Below, piece by piece: positions 19,550 to 26,153 of a DNA stretch of 34,668 nucleotides (positions within the stretch are counted from its first letter, which is position 1; each line of letters begins with the position of its first letter). The stretch spans positions 1 to 34,668 of the forward strand of contig JAKPTG010000071.1 in NCBI GenBank assembly GCA_029571005.1. Reading direction: 5' to 3'. This stretch comes from Candidatus Fermentibacterota bacterium. Its GTDB lineage: Bacteria; Fermentibacterota; Fermentibacteria; Fermentibacterales; JCC-6. A model generated the notes under the pieces. It saw only the letters and a program-made list of their open reading frames with translations, was not told the DNA's origin and made no database searches. The translations under genes were made by a program, and so were the position numbers.

Positions 19550-20028
19550 TCGGCGACCTCCAAGGTTATGGGGCTGCCTTCGGGAGCGGTATGCAGCGCT
19601 CCCTCGGCCCCATGCCTGTCACGGCCGGGGGATCCCGGGCTGAAGTTCCGCGCCGGGTTCTCCGAAGGAAGGGGCCGGCCTTCGGCCTCTTCCCTCCGGC
19701 CGCCGGTACTGTAACGGAAGGTCGGGCCGGGGGAAAGGGGCATGCCGCATCGTTTCCGCCCGGGGGGCGGCCTCCCCGGGGAACCTTGACCTTCCCCCGC
19801 CCGGGGCCGCACCCTGAAGCCGCGGACGCACCGTTCCGGAACGTTTCCGGCATCTCCCGGCCCCTCCGTACCCAGCCGTGGGTTTCACGCCGCAGGGCCG
19901 AATTCCCGCATCACGCTCCGGGAAGCCCCTCCGCACGCCTTGTGTCCCGCGGCCTTGCCGTGGTTGCCCCCGACTGGCCGTGAGCGGATATTCACACATC
20001 GTCGAGCCAAAAACGAAGGGGAGAAGCC
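19550..20028. other. GC-rich intergenic region, no gene
   Basis: Open frames cover this 479-base region on both strands because stop codons are rare in such GC-rich DNA, but none has a ribosome site with recognisable protein. It holds a perfect 12-base palindrome CGTTCCGGAACG (19832-19843), which could be an operator. A promoter for the RCC1 gene lies at its right end. Confidence 0.45.
19964..19992 (+). promoter_or_regulatory. Promoter of the RCC1-repeat lipoprotein gene
   Basis: TTGCCC (19964-19969) and GATATT (19987-19992) are 17 bases apart, about 36 bases before the ATG at 20029. GATATT is the same -10 hexamer as at the Roadblock promoter. An AGGGGAGAAG ribosome site follows. Confidence 0.4.
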
Positions 20029-21237
20029 ATGGGACGGATTCCGTACCTTTTGTTTCCGGTCTGCCTGCTTTTCGCTGCGGGGCTTTTCATCGCCTGCGGC
20101 AAGAGCCCCTCCGGGCCGGAGAACGCCCCCACCCCCTCGGTTCTCACCGCGGTCGCCGGCGCGACCGGGGTCGCCCTGTCATGGACCCGGTGCCCCGATC
20201 CGGACTTTTCCCACTACACCCTCTACCGCTCCTACGTCGGCGGGATAGCCGAAGATACCCTTTCTGCGGAGAAGCTCGGCGTATTCACCGATCCCGGCGT
20301 GCTTGCCTTCAACGATTCAACCCTCGCGCAACCCACCGCCTGCTACGCCCTGCGCACCACCAACGACGCGGGCCTGTCCTCCTGGAGCAACGAGGGGACC
20401 GCCGTTCTCCGGGGCTACACCATATCCGCCTGGGGTTGGAATAGCGACGGCCAGTGTGATGTTCCATATCCCAACACCGGTTTCATCGCTGTAGCGGGGG
20501 GAGGATGGCACAGCCTCGGCCTGAAGTCGAATGGCTCCATAGTCGCGTGGGGTCGGAACGACTACGGCCAGTGCGATGTTCCATATCCCGACAGCGGTTT
20601 CATCGCGGTTGCGGCTGGAGGATGTCACAGCCTCGGCCTGAGGAACGACGGCTCGATAGCCGCGCGGGGTCGGAACGACTACGGCCAGTGCACGGTTCCC
20701 TATCCCAACAGCGGTTTCATCGCGGTTGCGGGCGGATGGAGGCACAACCTCGGCCTGAGGAACGACAGTTCCATATCCGCCTGGGGGAGGAACAACTACG
20801 GCCAGTGTAATGTTCCCTCGCCCAACAGCGGTTTCATCGCCGTCTCGGCGGGGAGCTATCACAGCCTCGGCCTGAGGAACGACGGCTCCATATCCGCCTG
20901 GGGGAGGAACAACTACGGCCAGTGTAATGTTCCCTCGCCCAACAGCGGTTTCATCGCGGTTGCGGGCGGATGGGGGCACAGCCTCGGCCTGAGGCCCGAC
21001 GGCTCAATAGTCGCGTGGGGTTCGGACGACTACGGCCAGTGCGATGTTCCCTATCCCAACAGCGGTTTCATCGCAGTTGCGGCGGGGAGCTATCACAGCC
21101 TCGGCCTGAGGGACGACGGCTCAATAGCCGCGTGGGGAAGGAACGACGGTGGCCAGTGCGATGTTCCCTCGCCCAACACCGGTTTCATCGCGGTCGCCGC
21201 AGGAGTCCAGCACAGCCTCGGCCTGAGGGAGGAGTGA
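20029..21237 (+). CDS. RCC1-repeat beta-propeller lipoprotein with fibronectin-III-like domain
   Basis: The 402-residue protein has a lipoprotein signal (LFIAC, lipid Cys24) and an FN3-like domain (about 35-125: VTAVAGATGVALSWT-type strands). Six full 39-residue repeats of the form GFIAVAaGxxHSLGLRxDGSIxAWGRNxYGQCxVPxPNS follow. The array opens with a second-half unit (YTISAWGWNSDGQCDVP) and closes with a first-half unit (GFIAVAAGVQHSLGLREE). Six full repeats plus the two halves make seven blades, as in an RCC1 propeller closed by its ends. One repeat has Arg in place of the core Trp (AARGRND). It is probably a surface binding protein with an unknown partner. It is likely monocistronic. Confidence 0.88.
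   Translation: MGRIPYLLFPVCLLFAAGLFIACGKSPSGPENAPTPSVLTAVAGATGVALSWTRCPDPDFSHYTLYRSYVGGIAEDTLSAEKLGVFTDPGVLAFNDSTLAQPTACYALRTTNDAGLSSWSNEGTAVLRGYTISAWGWNSDGQCDVPYPNTGFIAVAGGGWHSLGLKSNGSIVAWGRNDYGQCDVPYPDSGFIAVAAGGCHSLGLRNDGSIAARGRNDYGQCTVPYPNSGFIAVAGGWRHNLGLRNDSSISAWGRNNYGQCNVPSPNSGFIAVSAGSYHSLGLRNDGSISAWGRNNYGQCNVPSPNSGFIAVAGGWGHSLGLRPDGSIVAWGSDDYGQCDVPYPNSGFIAVAAGSYHSLGLRDDGSIAAWGRNDGGQCDVPSPNTGFIAVAAGVQHSLGLREE
20479..21180 (+). repeat. Tandem 117-base repeats, six copies (RCC1 blades)
   Basis: Six in-frame 117-base units begin at 20479, 20596, 20713, 20830, 20947 and 21064, each opening with GGTTTCATCGC. DNA identity between units is high; copies 3 and 4 share long runs including GAACAACTACGGCCAGTGTA. 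This suggests recent duplication or ongoing conversion. Confidence 0.85.
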
Positions 21238-21301
21238 CCCGGGGCGGAGGGCTCGCATTTTTTGAGGTTCCTGCACCTTACCTCTGGAGGATGACCGGAT
21301 T

Positions 21302-22009
21302 TTGACAGTACTTGAAAACCCGCAGCGGCGGTTTCCTCCGCCGCCCGGAAGCTTCGCCGGCGCCGTCTTCGATCTCGACGGCACACTGCTGGACACCCTG
21401 GACGACATCACCAGGGTGGGAAACTCGATCCTGTCCCGGCGGGGGTTCCCCGTCAGGGACCGGGAAACCTTCAGAGCGGCGACGGGAATGGGGATCGAAG
21501 CGCTTTACAGAAAACTTTTGGGGGACGATTCCGACCCGGCCCTTGTGGCGGACATGGCGAGGGAGGCCGCTCTGGCCTATTCCAGGGTGGAGGAGAGCAT
21601 CGCCCGGCCCTTTCCCGGAGTCCCGGAATTGTTGAGCAGGCTGGAATCGGAAGGGATTCCGATGGCGGTTCTGTCCAACAAGCCGCAGGAAGCGGTTACG
21701 GCCCTCCTTGCCGTGTTGCTGCCCGGGGTGCGGTTCCATGCGGCCATAGGGGCTGCGCCCGGAAGAACGGTGAAACCCTGCGGGGAAGCGGCGGTGAAAC
21801 TGATGGGCTCCATGGGAGTCGTCCCGGAAAAAACCGCCATGGTCGGCGATGGGGAACCGGATATGAAAACGGCCCTGGCCGCCGGTATGGTGCCGGTGGG
21901 GTGCTCCTGGGGGTTCACCCCTCCCGGGAGGCTCCTTGAAATGGGGGCGGTGTACCTGGTGCACAGCCTGAAGGAGCTGGAGGACATCCTCATCCCTCCG
22001 GCGCTATGA
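21302..22009 (+). CDS. HAD-family phosphatase, phosphoglycolate phosphatase-like
   Basis: The 235-residue protein has all four HAD motifs: I DLDGTLLDT (nucleophile Asp24, acid Asp26), II VLSNKP, III Lys in RTVKPCGEA, IV GDGEPDMKTA. The inserted helical cap between motifs I and II and FPGVPELLSRL are typical of Gph/PGMB-type phosphatases (cap type C1). Phosphoglycolate or another small phosphate ester is the likely substrate but cannot be fixed from sequence. The start is uncertain: TTG 21302 lies 12 bases after GGAGG. The ATG next to that GGAGG (21291) opens only a four-codon frame. The 3' end overlaps the convergent lipid kinase gene by 20 bases. Confidence 0.88.
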   Translation: MTVLENPQRRFPPPPGSFAGAVFDLDGTLLDTLDDITRVGNSILSRRGFPVRDRETFRAATGMGIEALYRKLLGDDSDPALVADMAREAALAYSRVEESIARPFPGVPELLSRLESEGIPMAVLSNKPQEAVTALLAVLLPGVRFHAAIGAAPGRTVKPCGEAAVKLMGSMGVVPEKTAMVGDGEPDMKTALAAGMVPVGCSWGFTPPGRLLEMGAVYLVHSLKELEDILIPPAL

Positions 22010-22913
22010 CCGTCAGACCCGGGCCGGTGCGGAAGAGTATCTCCGACGGAGGCGAAGAAAAGACCTGGAATTCCCCGTCCAGCTCCATGAGCAGATCTCC
22101 CTTGGGTTCGACCCGAAAGGCGGCGGCCCTGTGGCCCCGGGCCTGGGGGAGTTCCAGGAGGGTTCCGTCGAAGACCCGGGGAATGTTGGCCGCTATGGTG
22201 AAAAAGCCTACCGGAAGAATCCAGGCCGCGTCCAGCAGGCCGTCGTCCGGAAGGGCGGCGGGGGAGAGGCTCATGCCGCCGCCGCTGTAGCGGCCGACCC
22301 CCAGGGTGAGGGTGAAGTACGCTCCGGAATGGAGCAGGTCGCCGCCGGAAGAAATATCGGCTCTCCAGACCGGAGGGAAGAGGGCCGACGCCACGAGGGA
22401 TGCCAGGTAGCCGCTCTTGCCCAGGGGGAGGACCCTCCTCAGCCTCAGCGCCCTGTGGAGGACGAAGGCGTCGAAGCCCATCCCCGCCGAATTGAGAAAA
22501 AACCTGGGTTCGCCGTCGGCAAGGCAGACTCCGGTGTCAACCCGGCGGGAGAATCCTTTCTTCATCAGCTCTACCGCTCCGGGTACCGACCGGGGTATGC
22601 CGAGGCTTCTCACCCAGTCGTTGCCGGTTCCCGAGGGTATGTGGGCCAGGACCGGCGGAACCTCCATGCCGCAGAGAGCCGAGGCCGCGGTGGAAAGGGT
22701 TCCGTCGCCGCCGTAAACCGCGAGGCCGTCGAAGCCGTCTCTGACGGATGATTCGGCCAGTTCGGCGGTTCTGCCGGGACAGGTGGTGAAGACGGGTGCA
22801 AAGGGAATGCCCCGGGAGGAGAGCAAATCGGCGACGGAGGGCCAGCGGCGCCCCGCCCGGCCCACGGCGGCGGCCGGGTTCACTATGACACGCCAAGTCC
22901 CCTGGAAAGCCAT
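21990..22913 (-). CDS. Diacylglycerol/lipid kinase-like protein (DagK_cat)
   Basis: The 307-residue protein has the YegS/BmrU/DgkB-type layout. An N-terminal RVIVNPAAAVGRAGRRW segment is followed by the nucleotide-binding GGDGT (68-72, VYGGDGTLSTAAS), then HIPSGTGNDWVRSLGIP. A beta-rich C-terminal domain contains FFLNSAGMGFDAFV and ends with MELDGEFQ. The enzymes phosphorylate diacylglycerol or related lipids with ATP; the substrate is inferred. I chose ATG 22913 because it immediately precedes the conserved VNPAA strand. A frame extending to 22994 would run into the rex promoter and operator. Its promoter may share the intergenic region with rex, which is divergent. Confidence 0.88.
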   Translation of the reverse strand: MAFQGTWRVIVNPAAAVGRAGRRWPSVADLLSSRGIPFAPVFTTCPGRTAELAESSVRDGFDGLAVYGGDGTLSTAASALCGMEVPPVLAHIPSGTGNDWVRSLGIPRSVPGAVELMKKGFSRRVDTGVCLADGEPRFFLNSAGMGFDAFVLHRALRLRRVLPLGKSGYLASLVASALFPPVWRADISSGGDLLHSGAYFTLTLGVGRYSGGGMSLSPAALPDDGLLDAAWILPVGFFTIAANIPRVFDGTLLELPQARGHRAAAFRVEPKGDLLMELDGEFQVFSSPPSEILFRTGPGLTVIAPEG

Positions 22914-22941
22914 GGCCGGAATATGTAAAAAGGCACCGGGG

Positions 22942-22969
22942 TTGACGACGACGAAAAGAGGTGTAGAAT
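22942..22969 (+). promoter_or_regulatory. Promoter of the rex-hyd operon
   Basis: TTGACG (22942-22947; five of six to consensus) and TAGAAT (22964-22969; five of six) are separated by 16 bases. This is among the best promoter matches in the window, and the predicted transcription start is about 22976, at the edge of the Rex-type operator. Confidence 0.7.
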
Positions 22970-22976
22970 ACTGAAG

Positions 22977-22994
22977 TTGTGAAAACAGTAACAA
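22977..22994 (+). promoter_or_regulatory. Rex operator
   Basis: TTGTGAAAACAGTAACAA is an 18-base imperfect inverted repeat with the spacing of known Rex sites (TTGTGAA-N4-TTCACAA and TTGTTAA-N4-TTAACAA). The left half equals the first consensus, and the right half matches TTAACAA at six of seven bases. A perfect 13-base palindrome GTAACAATGTTAC (22988-23000) overlaps its right half and could extend the site. It sits at the predicted transcription start, so bound Rex would block the operon. Confidence 0.7.
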
Positions 22995-23033
22995 TGTTAC
23001 AAAATATACAACAGCTTACGATTCACGAGGCGC

Positions 23034-23669
23034 ATGAAGTCAGAGATTCCGCCGAACACCGTGGCAAGGCTGAGCCTTTACAGAAGGCTGCTGGAAGCGT
23101 GGCTGGAAAAGGGGACCACCCACCTCTACTCCCATGAGATAGCCTCCATGGCCTGCGTCACTCCCGCCCAGGTCCGCAGGGACCTGATGGCGATAGGCTA
23201 CAGTGGGAGCCCCAGCCGGGGCTACTCGGTGGATGCCCTGGAGGACAGTATAGGCCGTTTCCTGGGCAGCGACACCGTCAGGAAAATCGCGCTGGTGGGC
23301 ATGGGCAACCTGGGGAGGGCCCTCGCCACGTACTTCGTTTCCAGAGCGCCAAGGTTCAGGATGACGGCGGCTTTCGACAACGACCCCCGAAAGACCGGCA
23401 GGGTGATAGCCGGTTGCATGGTTCATCCGGTGGAAGCCATACCCGGGATCATTCCGGCGGAGGGCATAAGGACGGCCGTCCTCGCCCTTCCCCCGGAGAG
23501 CGCCCAGGAAATGGCCGACACCCTGGTAAAGGCAGGAGTGAAAGGAATACTTAATTTCGCCCCGGTGCCCTTGAGGCTTCCGGGAGATGTTTTCCTCGAA
23601 AACCGGGATGTGACCGCCTCCTTGGAGAAGGTGGCGTTCTTTTCCGGACAGCCCCGGGAGGGTAACTGA
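23034..23669 (+). CDS. rex: Redox-sensing transcriptional repressor Rex
   Basis: Rex is a dimeric repressor that binds DNA when NADH is low and leaves it when NADH rises. The 211-residue protein has the winged-helix domain (about 1-78: ARLSLYRRLLE ... SHEIASMACVTPAQVRRDLMAIGYSGSPSRGYSV). A Rossmann domain follows with GMGNLG, then FDNDPRKTG, and a domain-swap helix at the C-terminus. All family landmarks are present at normal length. It is the first gene of the hydrogenase operon and has its own operator in front, so it should autoregulate. It fits control of NADH-consuming hydrogen production by the three hyd genes that follow with almost no gaps. Confidence 0.94.
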   Translation: MKSEIPPNTVARLSLYRRLLEAWLEKGTTHLYSHEIASMACVTPAQVRRDLMAIGYSGSPSRGYSVDALEDSIGRFLGSDTVRKIALVGMGNLGRALATYFVSRAPRFRMTAAFDNDPRKTGRVIAGCMVHPVEAIPGIIPAEGIRTAVLALPPESAQEMADTLVKAGVKGILNFAPVPLRLPGDVFLENRDVTASLEKVAFFSGQPREGN

Positions 23670-23672
23670 TCC

Positions 23673-24149
23673 ATGGGCTCGACAAAAATTCTCAAAGTTC
23701 TCGAGAGGTATCCAGGTGTCGGGAAGGATAAACTGATTCCAATCCTGCAGGAAGTGCAGGAGGCCGAGGGGTTCCTGGGCAGGGAAGCGGTGATCCTCAT
23801 CGGAAAGCATCTCGACGTTCCGGCCAGCAAGATCTACGGTGTCGCGACATTCTACAACCAGTTCCGGTTCGAACCCGTGGGCAGGTTCCACATACAGATC
23901 TGCCGGGGAACCGCCTGCCATGTGAAGGGTTCGGCGAAGCTCCTTGAGACCCTGAAGCGGGAGCTGGGTGTTGAGCCGGGCAGGACCACCAGGGACGGCA
24001 TGTTCAGCATCGAGGTGGTGGCCTGCATCGGGGCCTGCGGCCTTGCCCCGGCGATTTCCATCAACGGCGAGTTCCACGCCAGGGTCACCCCCGAGGAGAT
24101 TCCCGTGATTCTGGGAAACTGCCGGAAGTCCGCTCAGGAGGTGAGCTGA
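23673..24149 (+). CDS. hydC: NADH-dependent [FeFe] hydrogenase subunit HydC (NuoE-like)
   Basis: The 158-residue protein has a NuoE-like fold with a thioredoxin-type [2Fe-2S] site. The N-terminal helices (residues 1-65) end in GVATFYNQF, the family signature. Four cluster ligands follow: Cys77 and Cys82 (CRGTAC) and Cys118 and Cys122 (CIGAC). It carries electrons between the HydB flavin subunit and the HydA hydrogenase subunit of the trimeric, often electron-bifurcating enzyme. It starts three bases after the rex stop with a GGGAGG site, and its stop overlaps the hydB start (TGATG), so the genes are co-translated. All ligands are intact. Confidence 0.92.
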   Translation: MGSTKILKVLERYPGVGKDKLIPILQEVQEAEGFLGREAVILIGKHLDVPASKIYGVATFYNQFRFEPVGRFHIQICRGTACHVKGSAKLLETLKRELGVEPGRTTRDGMFSIEVVACIGACGLAPAISINGEFHARVTPEEIPVILGNCRKSAQEVS

Positions 24150-26140
24150 TGCCCTCGATAAAGTTCCGCTGCTGTGACAAGTGCACCGATTCCAAGGACA
24201 CGCCCTGCGCCAAGAGCGTGGAGTGCCTCACCGAAGGCCCGCTCTGTCATGAGGACCAGGCTTGCCGGGACAAGAGACTCGGGTGGAAGGAATCGGTGGC
24301 GAGGAAGAATACGAACACACCCATAATCTTCATCGGGGCCGGCACCTGCGGTCTCGGCGCCGGGGCCGGCGCCACCATCGGGGCGATCCGCGAGTATCTG
24401 AAGGCCAAGTCAATCGAGTGCACCCTGGTGGAGGTCGGCTGCATCGGTCTTTGCGCCGTGGAGCCCATAGTGGACATCAAGCTGCCGGGGAAGAACAGAA
24501 TATCCTTCCACGGCGTGACCCATGACCGGGTGGGAGTGCTCCTGGAAAGCATGCTGCACGACGGAAAGGCCCCGGAAAACATGGCGCTGATGCAGTTCCC
24601 CGGGGAGGAGAAGGCCTGGGAGGGGGTGCCTGGAATCGGCGAGCACCCGTTCTTCGCTTCTCAGACCAGAAGGGTGCTGGAAAGCTGCGGAGTGATGGAC
24701 CCGGAGAGCCTGGAAGAGTACATGGCCGGCGGCGGGTACCGGGCCTTTGCCCGGGCCCTGCGGACCATGACCCCGGAACAGGTCTGCGATACGGTCGAGA
24801 GCAGCGGCCTTCGGGGCAGGGGAGGCGCCGGGTTCTCCACGGGAAAGAAGTGGCGTTTTGCCCTGAACACTCCCTCCAGCGTGAAGTACGTGATCTGCAA
24901 CGCCGACGAGGGCGACCCCGGTGCGTTCATGGACAGGGCCGTCATCGAGGGCGACCCCCACAGGCTCATAGAGGGTATCGCCACGGCGGCCTACGCAGTG
25001 GGGGCGAACCACGCCTACATCTACATCAGGGCCGAGTATCCCCTGGCGATCAAGAGGCTCAGGAACGCCCTGCAGCAGGCCGAGGCGGCGGGCCTTCTCG
25101 GAACGAACATACTGGACAGCGGCTTCGATCTGCACGTGACCATCAAGACTGGCGCCGGAGCCTTCGTGTGCGGCGAGGAAACGGCCCTTATCAAAAGCGT
25201 AGAGGGGCAGAGGGGGATGCCTTCACCCAGACCGCCCTTCCCCGCCGTCAGCGGCCTGTTCGGCAAGCCCACGATAATCAACAACGTGGAAACCTTCGCC
25301 AACGTGTCCGGAATCATCGATCGGGGACCGGAATGGTTCCGCTCCAAGGGCACCGAGGGAAGCCCGGGCACCAAGGTGTTCGCCCTTTCGGGAAAGATCA
25401 CCAACACCGGGCTTATCGAGGTCGCCATGGGGACCAGCCTGGATGAGATACTCTTCGGCATGGGCGGCGGCATCCCCGGAGGAAAGGCCTTTAAGGCGGT
25501 CCAGATCGGAGGGCCTTCGGGGGGCTGCATACCCGCGGGTCATACCGACCTCCGGATAGACTACGAGTCCCTGTTGTCCTTCGGCGCCATGATGGGCTCC
25601 GGAGGTCTGGTGGTGATGGATGAGGACACCTGCATGGTGGACGTGGCCAAGTTCTTCATGGACTTCATCCAGAGGGAAAGCTGCGGAAAGTGCATTCCCT
25701 GCCGGGAGGGGACCAAGAGGATGCTCGAAATCCTCAAGGCCATAACCAGGGGTTACCGCGACGAAACCAAGGAGCAGACCCTGGAGCGATTCCGGGGGAT
25801 AGTGACCCTGGAGAGGCTGGGGCAGACCGTCAAGAAGACGAGCCTCTGCGGCCTGGGACAGACCGCCCCGAACCCCGTGCTCAGCACTCTCCGGTGGTTC
25901 AGGAACGAGTACGAGGCCCACGTCTTCGACAGGAAGTGTCCGGCCGGGGTTTGCACCGGGCTGCTCACCTACTCCATTGATCCGGACAGTTGCCGTGGAT
26001 GCACCCTCTGTGTCCGCAAGTGCCCCTCCGGCGCCATAAAGGGTGCCCAGAAGAGCCCCCACTACATCGTTTCCCAGGAATGCGTCGGCTGCGGCGCTTG
26101 TCTGGAAGTCTGCCCCTTCGGCGCCGTCAGGGTTCAGTAA
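24149..26140 (+). CDS. hydB: NADH-dependent [FeFe] hydrogenase subunit HydB (NuoF-like)
   Basis: The 663-residue flavin subunit oxidises or reduces NAD(H). In order it has a Cys-rich N-terminal piece (Cys8, 9, 12, 20, 26, 33, 39) and a thioredoxin-like domain with Cys67, 98 and 102. The FMN/NADH domain follows (LRGRGGAGFSTGKKW 221-235; NADEGDPGAFMDR 251-263), then an SLBB region and a [4Fe-4S] site (ESCGKCIPC 510-518 plus SLCGLGQ). Two C-terminal ferredoxin motifs complete it (CRGCTLCVRKCP 615-626; CVGCGACLEVCP 645-656). The thioredoxin-like domain shows three Cys where T. maritima HydB, from memory, has four. AGGAGGTGA precedes the ATG. With HydA and HydC it should couple NADH, and possibly ferredoxin, to H2. 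Confidence 0.94.
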   Translation: MPSIKFRCCDKCTDSKDTPCAKSVECLTEGPLCHEDQACRDKRLGWKESVARKNTNTPIIFIGAGTCGLGAGAGATIGAIREYLKAKSIECTLVEVGCIGLCAVEPIVDIKLPGKNRISFHGVTHDRVGVLLESMLHDGKAPENMALMQFPGEEKAWEGVPGIGEHPFFASQTRRVLESCGVMDPESLEEYMAGGGYRAFARALRTMTPEQVCDTVESSGLRGRGGAGFSTGKKWRFALNTPSSVKYVICNADEGDPGAFMDRAVIEGDPHRLIEGIATAAYAVGANHAYIYIRAEYPLAIKRLRNALQQAEAAGLLGTNILDSGFDLHVTIKTGAGAFVCGEETALIKSVEGQRGMPSPRPPFPAVSGLFGKPTIINNVETFANVSGIIDRGPEWFRSKGTEGSPGTKVFALSGKITNTGLIEVAMGTSLDEILFGMGGGIPGGKAFKAVQIGGPSGGCIPAGHTDLRIDYESLLSFGAMMGSGGLVVMDEDTCMVDVAKFFMDFIQRESCGKCIPCREGTKRMLEILKAITRGYRDETKEQTLERFRGIVTLERLGQTVKKTSLCGLGQTAPNPVLSTLRWFRNEYEAHVFDRKCPAGVCTGLLTYSIDPDSCRGCTLCVRKCPSGAIKGAQKSPHYIVSQECVGCGACLEVCPFGAVRVQ

Positions 26141-26153
26141 GGAAGGTCGCGAG

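Noticed and set aside
19534-19983. 149-codon frame upstream of the RCC1 gene
   Set aside because: Overlaps the GNAT start, lacks a ribosome site, and shows only Gly/Pro/Arg-rich random-like sequence.
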